From contig NZ_JABEQL010000026.1 of NCBI RefSeq assembly GCF_014174215.1, forward strand, positions 1-55,533: DNA of 55,533 bases, read 5' to 3'. Position numbers and translations under genes: made by a program. The DNA is from Gluconacetobacter tumulicola (GTDB taxonomy: Bacteria > Pseudomonadota > Alphaproteobacteria > Acetobacterales > Acetobacteraceae). The notes below the pieces were generated by a model. The model saw only the letters and a program-made list of their open reading frames with translations. It was not told the origin of the DNA and searched no databases. This document shows, piece by piece, positions 8,466-16,386 of the stretch. The stretch's first letter is position 1, and each line of letters starts with the position of its first letter.

Positions 8466-8544
8466 GCGTGGGCCCTGTGATGGAAAGAGTCTGTCATCTG
8501 CCTCGTCCGTTTCCGGTCTGCCGCCTGCCCTGTTCGGGGCGCCA

Positions 8545-9060
8545 TTATTGGCCCTCGCGCGCGGCCTGCGCCACATCATAGCCGTGCAGGCCGGCTGCGG
8601 CCGGGCAGGCATGGGTGACGGCGCGCACGATCTGCTCGCGGTAGCCGTGCAGGTCGGCCACGCGCAGGGGGTTGGCGCGCAGGGCGGCGATTTCGGCGGT
8701 GGTGTAGGGGCGGCTGTTGGCGGGCACGCTGGCGCCGCCGAAGGTGAAGACCACGAAGTTCATCATCCGGGCCAGATCCTCCGACGAGAGGTTGGCGAAG
8801 GCGACGTTGGGCAGGCGGACGAGATAATCCCGCCCCTCGGGCGTGCAGAGGAAATAGCCGACCTGACCGGCGAGATCGGGCACGACCTCGCGCCCCGAAC
8901 GGCCCTGTATGCCGTGGCAGCCGCCGCAGCCCATCAGATAATGGCCCTGCGTCGCCGGGATGACGGGCAGCGCGCCCGCCATGGGGGCGGCGCGAGCCAG
9001 CCCCAGCACGGCGAGGGCCGGCAGGATGACGAGGGAGAGGATCAGGAAGCGCTGACGCAT
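8545..9060 (-). CDS. Mono-haem c-type cytochrome of the amine dehydrogenase operon
   Basis: Exported 171-residue cytochrome with a Sec signal peptide (MRQRFLILSLVILPALAVLG) and one haem site, CGGCH at C45-C48-H49. A methionine pair (LARMMNFVVF) could supply the distal ligand. It is probably the electron acceptor for the periplasmic amine dehydrogenase. From memory, the aromatic amine dehydrogenase (aau) cluster of Alcaligenes faecalis also has a small mono-haem cytochrome gene after its small subunit. An alternative ATG at 9102 overlaps the mauA stop (ATGA) and would add 14 residues. It is not MauG, which carries two haems. Confidence 0.85.
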   Translation of the reverse strand: MRQRFLILSLVILPALAVLGLARAAPMAGALPVIPATQGHYLMGCGGCHGIQGRSGREVVPDLAGQVGYFLCTPEGRDYLVRLPNVAFANLSSEDLARMMNFVVFTFGGASVPANSRPYTTAEIAALRANPLRVADLHGYREQIVRAVTHACPAAAGLHGYDVAQAAREGQ

Positions 9061-9098
9061 CGTCGTCCGGCGCCCCCCATGGGCGGCGCCCCTGCCCT

Positions 9099-9659
9099 TC
9101 ATCCGGCCTGGCCGATGATGGCGGCGGTCGAGCAATGATAGGCGGTCGAGGCCGTGCCGAAGCACCAGATGATGTCGTTGCTGGCCTGGGGGCGGTAGAT
9201 CGGCATTTCGCGATCGGCGGTGTTGCAGTCGCAGGATTTGGGGGCGGCGCAGATATTGCGGCCGCAGCAGTCGCGATAGGCGATGACGTAGGAGCGGCCA
9301 TCGTCGGGGTTGCGGCAGGTGCCGATCCAGGAGACGGGCGACGGTTCGGTGCCCGGCGGGCAGGTGTGGATGCCGCCGCCGCAGCAGCCGCACAGCACGC
9401 CGTCGATGGCGCAGTGGCGCCAGTAATTGCATTTGGTCGGGTCGCTGCCCTGCGCCCGGCGCTCGAAATCGGTCAGGGTGGCGGCCGGGTTGGGTGCGGG
9501 GGTCGGCGCGGCGTCGGCCCGGCGTACCGGCAGCAGCGGGAAGGCGGGGGCCACCGCCATGGCGGCCCCCATGCGCCCCAGCACGCCGCGCCGCGAGGAG
9601 CGGGCCGCCAGCCGGCGCGTGACGGCTTCGCCCAGCGTGTCGAGGAAGGAAACCGGCAT
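9099..9659 (-). CDS. mauA: TTQ-dependent amine dehydrogenase small (light) subunit
   Basis: Catalytic beta subunit, 186 residues, with a Tat-type signal (SSRRGVLGRMG) and periplasmic location. Two tryptophans at family positions, W111 (PSPVSWIGTC) and W165 (NDIIWCFG), would form the tryptophan tryptophylquinone cofactor. D130 (AYRDCC) matches the catalytic Asp. The mature part has 14 cysteines for a dense disulfide network. The CGCCGG and SPVSWIGTC segments and the 12-residue step from W165 to C176-S177 resemble aromatic amine dehydrogenase as I remember it, while NDIIWCFG resembles methylamine dehydrogenase. Position 177 is Ser where both families have Thr. AGGAG precedes the ATG. Confidence 0.93.
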   Translation of the reverse strand: MPVSFLDTLGEAVTRRLAARSSRRGVLGRMGAAMAVAPAFPLLPVRRADAAPTPAPNPAATLTDFERRAQGSDPTKCNYWRHCAIDGVLCGCCGGGIHTCPPGTEPSPVSWIGTCRNPDDGRSYVIAYRDCCGRNICAAPKSCDCNTADREMPIYRPQASNDIIWCFGTASTAYHCSTAAIIGQAG

Positions 9660-9707
9660 TGGCGTGTTACTCCTGAAGGGTCCGGAGGCCGGGGCGAGCC
9701 GGCGGGA

Positions 9708-10325
9708 TCATGCCGCGTGGGGCCGCGCGTCCAGATAGGATTGCACCGAGACGTGGCCCGTTTCCCCGGCCACAACGAGGCTTTCGAGATGTTCGCGGTT
9801 ATTGACCAGGCCCTTGGCCACGATCGTGCCCGATGCATCGAGCAGCAGGGCAAAGGGGAGCTTGTCGATGCCGAGGATGCGCCCGATCTCGGGATCGTTG
9901 ACGAAGCGTGAAGGCGCCAGCCCGAAGCGGGCGACCAGATCCTGCTGCATGGCGTCGGTATCGTCGCCCAGGCACAGCAAGGCGATGGATTCGCGCCGCA
10001 CGAAATCCTGCGCGATGGGCAGCATCTTGCGCGAGATGGGGCAGGTGCCGGACACGAACAGCAGCAGCGTGCGCGTACCCTCGGGCTGGGTGCCGCCCAC
10101 CGTCAGCATGGTGCCGTCCAGCGCGCGCAGGGGGTGGGCCGGGAGCGCCTGGCCGGGGGCCGGGCCGCCGGACGTCATCAGCGCGCCGACCGGGGCGACC
10201 TTGGCAAACAGATGGCGCATGCGGCGGAACAGCAGCCCCAGCACCGGCACCAGTGCCAGCAGCAGCAGCCAGTCCAGCGCCTGGGCCCAGGCCAGGACGG
10301 TGATCGACGCAGGCTGGTCCATCAT
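9708..10325 (-). CDS. mauD: MauD-type accessory protein with CPIS in place of CxxC
   Basis: Membrane-anchored thioredoxin-fold protein of 205 residues, between the large- and small-subunit genes. An N-terminal hydrophobic anchor (about residues 14-33) is followed by a thioredoxin domain with a cis-proline strand (IDKLPFALLLD). The active site reads GTCPISRK, so C95 is present but the second cysteine is Ser (S98). Such a site could form mixed disulfides but not a normal dithiol cycle. The ATG overlaps the mauB stop (ATGA), implying coupled translation. MauD is known to be needed for stable small subunit in methylamine dehydrogenase systems. Confidence 0.85.
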   Translation of the reverse strand: MMDQPASITVLAWAQALDWLLLLALVPVLGLLFRRMRHLFAKVAPVGALMTSGGPAPGQALPAHPLRALDGTMLTVGGTQPEGTRTLLLFVSGTCPISRKMLPIAQDFVRRESIALLCLGDDTDAMQQDLVARFGLAPSRFVNDPEIGRILGIDKLPFALLLDASGTIVAKGLVNNREHLESLVVAGETGHVSVQSYLDARPHAA

Positions 10326-11497
10326 CCGTTATGACCGGGCATGAGGTCCGGCGCCACGATCATCGATTCCGCATGGGCCTCGACCGTGCGGCGGACGGCG
10401 CCGGTGCGGGCGTCGAGCACCGTCATGATGCCGTCCTGCGACGTGGCGTAGAGCAGCGGGGCGGCGTCACCGCTGACGGCGATGCCGCGCGCGGGCTGCG
10501 GCAGGTCGATGCGGCGCAGCAGCGTGTGGTGCGTGGGATCGAGCTCCCACACCTCGGTGCCGTCGGTCTTGTGCGTCCAGTGCGGGCCGACATGCATCAG
10601 CACGAACAGATGGCCGCTGGCGCGGTTCCAGGCGAAGGGCTGCTTGCCGCCGGGGCGCCAGGCCTGTTCCTGCACGCCTGTGCCGGCGACGGGCTGGCCG
10701 GCCGCTGCCTGGATCGACCAGGGGGCGGCGATGTCGGGCCTCTGGCCCAGCGTGACGTTGTAGACCTTGCCGGTATAGGAGATGAACAGGGCCTGGCCGG
10801 TCGCGTGGTCGACCAGCCCCTGCTCGAAGATCGGGTCGTTATTGGCGTCGAAGAATTGGGCGCTGTGGGTGACGGTCGGCTTGTCGCCCGCATAGCCCAC
10901 ATTGGTCAGCGAGCCGTCGCCGCACAGGCTGGAGAATCCGCCCTGCTTCCATGGAAAGACCAGGGCACAGCCGGGGATGTCGACCGTATGGGCCACCGCG
11001 CCCTTTGCCAGATCGACGATCGTGACCGAGGTTGCGGGGCTCATGTCGAACACATAGGCCCATTTTCCGTCAGGGCTGACATCGAAATCCTGGCCCTTGT
11101 AGACCGCGAGCGCGCGGGGCGGCAGCGTGATCTCGCGCCGCAGGGCCAGGGTGTGGGCGTCATATTCCTGGATCAGGTCCTGCCGCGTACCGTGATCGAC
11201 GCGCGACCAGATCGTGTCGGCGACATAGAAGGTCCGCCGGTCGGGCGAGAGCGCGATATTGCCCAGGATGCTGGCCGGCACCGTGCCCAGGATCCTGCCG
11301 GCATCGGCATCGTAGATCGTGTAGGACTCGCGGTCGGTCGCGGGCAGGACCCAGTGCGCGCCGACCGGCGGCAGGGTCGCGACGTCGCTCTGTTCGGCCT
11401 GCAGGACCGGCGACGCGGCCAGGGCGCTGCCCGCCGGCACTGCCAGCATGGCGGCCATTGCAGCGCAGCATGTGGTCTTCATGTTCCAACCCACCAT
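10322..11497 (-). CDS. mauB: TTQ-dependent amine dehydrogenase large (heavy) subunit
   Basis: Large alpha subunit of the periplasmic heterotetrameric amine dehydrogenase, 391 residues including a Sec signal (AAMAAMLAVPAGSALA). After cleavage the chain has the repeat pattern of a seven-bladed beta-propeller (for example NIALSPDRRTFYVADTIWSR, DFDVSPDGKWAYVFDMS). The heavy subunit frames the substrate channel to the TTQ in the small subunit. The ATG at 11497 is preferred because AGGAAA lies about seven bases upstream; the ATG at 11482 is the alternative. It is 67 bp after the TonB receptor on the same strand and overlaps mauD. The substrate amine is not determined by this subunit alone. Confidence 0.9.
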   Translation of the reverse strand: MVGWNMKTTCCAAMAAMLAVPAGSALAASPVLQAEQSDVATLPPVGAHWVLPATDRESYTIYDADAGRILGTVPASILGNIALSPDRRTFYVADTIWSRVDHGTRQDLIQEYDAHTLALRREITLPPRALAVYKGQDFDVSPDGKWAYVFDMSPATSVTIVDLAKGAVAHTVDIPGCALVFPWKQGGFSSLCGDGSLTNVGYAGDKPTVTHSAQFFDANNDPIFEQGLVDHATGQALFISYTGKVYNVTLGQRPDIAAPWSIQAAAGQPVAGTGVQEQAWRPGGKQPFAWNRASGHLFVLMHVGPHWTHKTDGTEVWELDPTHHTLLRRIDLPQPARGIAVSGDAAPLLYATSQDGIMTVLDARTGAVRRTVEAHAESMIVAPDLMPGHNG

Positions 11498-11564
11498 CGC
11501 GGCTTTCCTGCCCCCTGTTGAACGTGGCGTGTCCGGACCGCATGGCCCGGACATGCGTCCCTGA

Positions 11565-14186
11565 TCAGTATTCGGCGCTGATCGTGCCGAAATATTCGCG
11601 CACCGCGCCGCGCTCCAGCGACTGGTAGTCGCCGCCGTCGCCGGACTGGCCGCCGATGGGGAAGCCGTTTTCGCCCATCATCGCGATATATTTCTGGTTG
11701 AAGAGGTTATAGACCTCGAACGCCAGCGTCACGTTCTTCAGCACGCTGAGATTGCCGAAGCGGTATTTGGCGCCCAGATTGGCCATCCAGTACGGCGAGA
11801 TGTGGGTGTCGTTCATGTACGAGAAATAGCGCTTGCCGTAGTAATTCACATCGAAATGCGCCGATGCGCCCTTGTACTCGTAGGACAGGCTGGTCTTGTA
11901 CATCACCTGCGGATAGGCGAGCATCTTGGTGCCCTTGATGTCGCAATCGCCCGCGAGCGGGCAGATATTGACGTGGTCCGCATAGGTGAAGTGGTTGTAG
12001 CTGATCGAGTTGGTCCAGGCGAGGCCGCGCGCCAGCCCCTCGAAGGGTTGGAGGGTCAGCGCGGCGTCCATGCCCCACATCACCGCGTGCTTCGAATTGA
12101 CCACCGAGGTGATCGGATTGTTCAGCGAACCGACCGAGGCCGAGATCAGGCGGTTGTAGACGTCGGAATGATAGCCGTCGATCGAGGCCTGGAGCTTGCG
12201 CGAGGTGTAGCGGTAGCCGACGACATAGGTGAAATCACGCTCGTTCGGCAGGCTGCGCTGAAGGGCCTTGAACGCGTCCTGCGACGACACCGCCCAGGGC
12301 GAGACCGATCCACCCGAGGGGGCCACCATGAACGGGCGCATGTTCTCGGCGAAGTCGAAATAGACTTCGTGACCGCGCCCGAAATGGTAATCGAGGTTGA
12401 CCGCCGGCAGGAACGCGGCCGCCGACGTCATCGATCCGCTGGGCAGGCCGGAATCCACGCCGACGCCGGTGCCGTAGCCGGCATCGACATTGCCGTAGTT
12501 CGCACCGCCCGCTGTCGTCTGCAGCATCGAGCGGAAGCCGTACGTCACCGTCAGCCCCTCCACCGGACGCCAGGCGTCCATGACATGGAACTGGAAGCTG
12601 TTGGTGTTCCACGTGAAGCCGTAGCCCTGCTGGAACGCGGCGCCATAGGTGGTGTAGGGGCCGACCGTCTTCAGCGGGGCGCCCTGGCCGTAGACCGGCT
12701 CGTTGTACCAGTACAGGCCGGCGCGCTGGGAATTGTTCTCGTACCAGCCGCCGACATTGATGGTGTGGCGACCGATATGCCAGGTGAAGGCGCTGGTGAA
12801 GCCGAAGCGGCGATAGGCATTCTGCCACACTTCTTCCGACAGCGGCGCACCGGTGCCCGGCGACTGCGTCCAGGGATCGCCATAGGTCGCATTACCGTCG
12901 AACGCGCCGGCGTAGAAGACCGTGTTCCAGCGCAGGGCGTTGGTCAGCGCCAGGTCGGCGTCGATGCCGCCCAGATAATCCCGCGTCGACTGGCCCGCGT
13001 CGTAATAGGCGGTGCCGACACCTTCGTTCGTGTTCTGCCACGAGGCCGGAATGGTGGGCGTGGTACCGGCAGGGAAGACCAGCGGCGTGCCACTGCCGAC
13101 ATCATAGGTGCCAGGGCCGGTACAGGCCGGCGTGCAGGTGCCGCTGTTGCCGGCGCCATTCATCCACGCATATTCGGAAGCATTGTAGGCGCCCCGGTAG
13201 TTCGGCGCCCAGGATTCGGTCCGCCAGCCGGCGTTCTTGAGAATGCTCAGCGACTTGTCGGCGTAGCCCCAGACCTCGGCGTCGTTCCAGTTGAACATCG
13301 CGGTGATCCGGCTGTCATGGCCGATCGGCTGGACGAGCTTGCCGTTGACCGTCTGCATGAAGCCCGGCGTGTCGGCATCGTATTTCCGCTCGTCCGACCG
13401 CGAGTAGGCGGTGTAGAATTTCGTCCCGGTCTGGTTCAGCGCGCCGCTGTCGACGCGCGCATAGGTGCGTAGCGTGCCGTAGCTGCCGAATACCTGCGAC
13501 ACCTTGGCGCCGACCTTGTCCTTGGGATCGGCGGTGTGGAAGCGCATCGTGCCGCCCAGGCTGGAATTGCCCGGCAGGTCCACGCCGCCCGCGCCCTGCG
13601 AGGTCTCGACACCCGCGATGTCGTCCGAAATCCAGGCATCGGCGATATTGACGCCGTTGACGCTGGTGTAGGTCTGGTCGTTCAGCGGGATGCCGTCCAG
13701 CGTCATCCCGATCGAATCCTGGAAGAAGCCGCGCACATAGACGCTGGTGCCCCAGGTATCGATGCCGAGCGGATCGCTGGAGCTGAAGCTGACGCCCGGC
13801 AACTGGCCGACCGCCTTGAGAATGTTCGTGCCCGCGACCTGCGATTCCAGCATCGCGCGGCTGATGCTGGCTTCGGCGCCGTGCGAGACATGGCGGCTGG
13901 CCGTGACGTCGAGCGCCTCGGCCGCCGCGCGGGGAGCGGCGGTGGGGCGCACGGAGACATGCGTGCCGCCGGACGACGCGGCGGGCGTCGCGGCCTTCGC
14001 CGCGCCGTGGCGCGCATGGACCGGCTTCTTCGCGGACGGGGCCGATGACGTGGCGGGCTGGGGCGCCGTCTGGGCGAATGCCGGGGCGCCGATCATGCTG
14101 CCGATGACACCGCCCAGGACCGCCGTTCCGAGAAGTCGCGCACGCAAGAATTGTCCGTTTCGCACCGAAACCCGTCCTGATCGCAT
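11565..14186 (-). CDS. TonB-dependent outer-membrane receptor 1, heading the amine dehydrogenase operon
   Basis: Outer-membrane active transporter of 873 residues. It has a signal peptide, an Ala/Pro/His-rich linker, a TonB box-like ALDVTAS, a plug domain (AVGQLPGVSFSSSDPLG, VYVRGFFQDSIGMTLDGIPL) and a 22-strand-type barrel ending in YFGTISAEY with a terminal aromatic. It is most similar to the receptor at 20242-22677, sharing the plug layout and YDSVDYYH-like barrel segments. The ATG at 14186 follows GGGGGAAAG; a TTG at 14204 is less likely. Placed just ahead of mauB on the same strand and divergent from a LysR gene, it probably imports the amine substrate or its metal complex. Confidence 0.9.
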   Translation of the reverse strand: MRSGRVSVRNGQFLRARLLGTAVLGGVIGSMIGAPAFAQTAPQPATSSAPSAKKPVHARHGAAKAATPAASSGGTHVSVRPTAAPRAAAEALDVTASRHVSHGAEASISRAMLESQVAGTNILKAVGQLPGVSFSSSDPLGIDTWGTSVYVRGFFQDSIGMTLDGIPLNDQTYTSVNGVNIADAWISDDIAGVETSQGAGGVDLPGNSSLGGTMRFHTADPKDKVGAKVSQVFGSYGTLRTYARVDSGALNQTGTKFYTAYSRSDERKYDADTPGFMQTVNGKLVQPIGHDSRITAMFNWNDAEVWGYADKSLSILKNAGWRTESWAPNYRGAYNASEYAWMNGAGNSGTCTPACTGPGTYDVGSGTPLVFPAGTTPTIPASWQNTNEGVGTAYYDAGQSTRDYLGGIDADLALTNALRWNTVFYAGAFDGNATYGDPWTQSPGTGAPLSEEVWQNAYRRFGFTSAFTWHIGRHTINVGGWYENNSQRAGLYWYNEPVYGQGAPLKTVGPYTTYGAAFQQGYGFTWNTNSFQFHVMDAWRPVEGLTVTYGFRSMLQTTAGGANYGNVDAGYGTGVGVDSGLPSGSMTSAAAFLPAVNLDYHFGRGHEVYFDFAENMRPFMVAPSGGSVSPWAVSSQDAFKALQRSLPNERDFTYVVGYRYTSRKLQASIDGYHSDVYNRLISASVGSLNNPITSVVNSKHAVMWGMDAALTLQPFEGLARGLAWTNSISYNHFTYADHVNICPLAGDCDIKGTKMLAYPQVMYKTSLSYEYKGASAHFDVNYYGKRYFSYMNDTHISPYWMANLGAKYRFGNLSVLKNVTLAFEVYNLFNQKYIAMMGENGFPIGGQSGDGGDYQSLERGAVREYFGTISAEY

Positions 14187-14384
14187 ATGCCGTCTTTCCC
14201 CCAAAACGCCGCGTCGCGCGTCCCCGAATCCCCGGTTGCCCGCTTCAATTCAGTCTCGAAACAAGAAAGTTCCGTTGACAAGACAATTTGTTCCGGGACG
14301 TCCGCTTTTGGTGAAACAGATGCACCCGTGACACACCCGTTAATCCATCGAAATAATATGTAAAAGTTGCCTTCGTTGCCATTG

Positions 14385-14403
14385 TGGTGACCAAAAGGCA
14401 CCA
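14385..14403. promoter_or_regulatory. Putative LysR-type operator, TonB receptor 1 / LysR intergenic
   Basis: TGGTG-N9-CACCA with a T-N11-A core (T14388, A14400), 48 bp before the LysR start and about 200 bp before the receptor start. It matches the site at 2136-2154 at 17 of 19 positions, including most of the spacer. Position and form suit autoregulation plus activation of the divergent amine dehydrogenase operon by the LysR protein. Confidence 0.55.
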
Positions 14404-14451
14404 CTATCCTGTTCCGGAGACCCGTTCGTTTCCTCCCGTTTCCGGCATGCC

Positions 14452-15402
14452 ATGGCAGACAGACGCAATTTTCCGCCCTTTGGACCGCTCCGTGCCTTCG
14501 ATGCGTTCGGCCGCACGCGCGGCATCCGTCGCGCGGCCGAATGGCTGCAGATCGATCACGCCGTCGTCAGCCGCCATCTGCGGGCGCTGGAAAAATGGGC
14601 CGGGGTGCCGCTGCTGGACCGGGCCGGCGGCGGGCTGACCGAGGCGGGCCGGATCTATCACGACCGGATCGCCACGGCGCTGGACGAGATCGCCCGCGCG
14701 ACCGAGGCGCTGCGCGCCGGCGACCTGCCACAACTGAGCGTGTGGTGCGTGCCGGGCTTCGCCTTTCACTGGCTGGTGCGCCGGCTGGGGAGTTTCCGCG
14801 CCGAATATCCGGATATCGACCTGCTGCTGCGCCCGACCGACGCGCGCGCGCGCTTCTGGTCCGACGGTGTCGATGCCGATATCCGCTACCAGATCGACGG
14901 CAAGCCCCACGAATCGCAGCCGGGCATTCGCCGGGCGGAACTGGCCCGGCCGCCGGTCTTTCCCGTCGCCAGTCCGGATTTCCTGCGCCGGGCCGGGCCG
15001 ATCCGCGCGGTCGGCGACCTGCTGTCGCACCCGCTTCTGGCCGAGGAAGACAGCAACGAATGGCTGACCTGGCTGGCCCGGCAGGGCGTGGCGGCGCCCT
15101 CCATGATCCCGGCGGTGCGGCTGTGGCATGCCCATCTGGTACTGGCGGCGGCGCGGGAGGGACAGGGCGTGGCCCTGGCCAATCCGTTTCTGCTGGAAGA
15201 CGATCTGCGCAACGGAACGCTGGTGCGGGTGGGGCCGCCGGAGGCGCCGTTCGACGGCGTTGCGATCGGTGCCTATACGCTGTTCATCCCCGAAAACAGC
15301 TGGGAGCGCCCGGCACTGATGCGGCTGCGGTCCTGGCTGATGCATGTTGCAGGGGCGTTTCTGCCCCCCAAGGAGCCGCCTGCCGCCGCCGCCGGAAGCT
15401 GA
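14452..15402 (+). CDS. LysR-family regulator, GcvA-like (first copy)
   Basis: DNA-binding regulator of 316 residues, probably controlling the divergent TonB receptor and amine dehydrogenase operon. The N-terminal winged helix-turn-helix is clear (FGPLRAFDAFGRTRGIRRAA, then IDHAVVSRHLRALEKWAGV). The effector-binding domain follows from about residue 95. The start PPFGPLRAFDAFGRT closely resembles that of the LysR gene at 24464-25402 (PPFGALRAFDAYGRT), so the two are paralogues. A T-N11-A inverted repeat sits 48 bp upstream. The C-terminus has an Ala/Pro-rich tail. The inducer is unknown but would be expected to be the amine or its aldehyde product. Confidence 0.88.
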   Translation: MADRRNFPPFGPLRAFDAFGRTRGIRRAAEWLQIDHAVVSRHLRALEKWAGVPLLDRAGGGLTEAGRIYHDRIATALDEIARATEALRAGDLPQLSVWCVPGFAFHWLVRRLGSFRAEYPDIDLLLRPTDARARFWSDGVDADIRYQIDGKPHESQPGIRRAELARPPVFPVASPDFLRRAGPIRAVGDLLSHPLLAEEDSNEWLTWLARQGVAAPSMIPAVRLWHAHLVLAAAREGQGVALANPFLLEDDLRNGTLVRVGPPEAPFDGVAIGAYTLFIPENSWERPALMRLRSWLMHVAGAFLPPKEPPAAAAGS

Positions 15403-15467
15403 AGCAGCCGGGGCGTCAGAACCTGACCGAAAATGCGGGCTGGCTCGCCGCCAGCGCGCATTTTCCG

Positions 15468-16247
15468 TCAGGCTCTCAGGCGGTCGAACAATGCGATGTC
15501 CTGGCGGTAGATGGCCTGGATGCGTGCCCGCTGCCGGTCGGTCGGCACCAGGGAATGGGGCCGGCCTTCATTCAGGCGCGGCAGGCGGATGGGGCCCAGT
15601 TCCGGCATCAGGTCGGACAGGTGCGCGACATCCTCGATGCGCAGCAGGTGGCGCACCGCCGGCTGGCCGGCCCGGCCGGTGACGTACCAGGATTGCGGGC
15701 GGAAAATATGGTCCATCCCGTAGACCGAACGGGCCTGTTCGACATGATCGAGCGCATCGTCCAGCGACTGGAAGCCCATATAGCGGTCGCGGAAGCCGGA
15801 TGCGACCATGCGGTCGCGCGTGCCGCCGTTGCGGGCATAGCTGTAGGCCGACAGGAACCGCTCCACCGGGTCGCGCAGGATGGCGAAGCTGGGCAGGTCG
15901 CGCACCAGGCCCGGCACCACGCCCTGGAAATAGCGGATGGATTCGTGCGAGAGCGTGCGACCATACAGCGCGGTGGCGATCGAGGTCCCGGCATTCTTGG
16001 GCACATGGACGAACAGGACGCCGCGCCGGGCGATCAGCGCCATGCGCTCGCGCCGCTTGACGCCCATGGGCAGGCGGATGCCGGCCCGTGCCGTCCATTC
16101 ATGGATGTCGGTCGGCAGGCGGAAGCCCATGAGGCGGGTGACATGCGCGAAGGCCCGCGCGGAAGACGAGGCGACGGGCGCCCGGTCGAAGGCACTGCTT
16201 TCCTTGACCGCCGGCAGGGGTGACATCGTCTTCTGGTGGGCAGCCAC
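15468..16247 (-). CDS. Sulfotransferase family 2-type protein
   Basis: Probable PAPS-dependent sulfotransferase of 259 residues. The 5'-phosphosulfate loop is visible as VLFVHVPKNAGTSIATALYG, and the 3'-phosphate motif as FAILRDPVERFLSAYSYARN, the two signatures of the family. No signal peptide or membrane span is seen. The start is GTG at 16247, preferred over the ATG at 16226 because GGAGGA lies seven bases before the GTG. The acceptor, perhaps a cell-surface polysaccharide or lipid, cannot be inferred. It stands alone between a LysR gene and a lipase gene. Confidence 0.82.
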   Translation of the reverse strand: MAAHQKTMSPLPAVKESSAFDRAPVASSSARAFAHVTRLMGFRLPTDIHEWTARAGIRLPMGVKRRERMALIARRGVLFVHVPKNAGTSIATALYGRTLSHESIRYFQGVVPGLVRDLPSFAILRDPVERFLSAYSYARNGGTRDRMVASGFRDRYMGFQSLDDALDHVEQARSVYGMDHIFRPQSWYVTGRAGQPAVRHLLRIEDVAHLSDLMPELGPIRLPRLNEGRPHSLVPTDRQRARIQAIYRQDIALFDRLRA

Positions 16248-16332
16248 GATTTGTCCTCCGGTCGAAACAGGTGAACAGGACCCTAGCAGCAGAAACGGGC
16301 ATGGAAAGCCATGAAGCCCATCACGTTACAAT

Positions 16333-16362
16333 TGGAAATTATTTGTACAAGTGGAAATCATT
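16333..16362. repeat. Direct repeat upstream of the sulfotransferase gene
   Basis: TGGAAATTATT (16333-16343) and TGGAAATCATT (16352-16362) are spaced 19 bp start to start, with the palindrome TTGTACAA between them. The pair lies in the AT-rich sulfotransferase promoter region. Spacing near two helical turns would suit a regulator binding one face. Confidence 0.4.
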
Positions 16363-16386
16363 CTTCGGCGCGATGCCTGTCTTTCT

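Noticed and set aside
8545-9060. Cytochrome gene considered as MauG
   Set aside because: It has one CxxCH motif and 171 residues; MauG has two haem sites and is about twice that size.
11802-13472. A 556-residue plus-strand open frame opposite TonB receptor 1
   Set aside because: It is the antisense shadow of the receptor gene: Arg/Val/Gly-rich composition, no family motif and no ribosome binding site.
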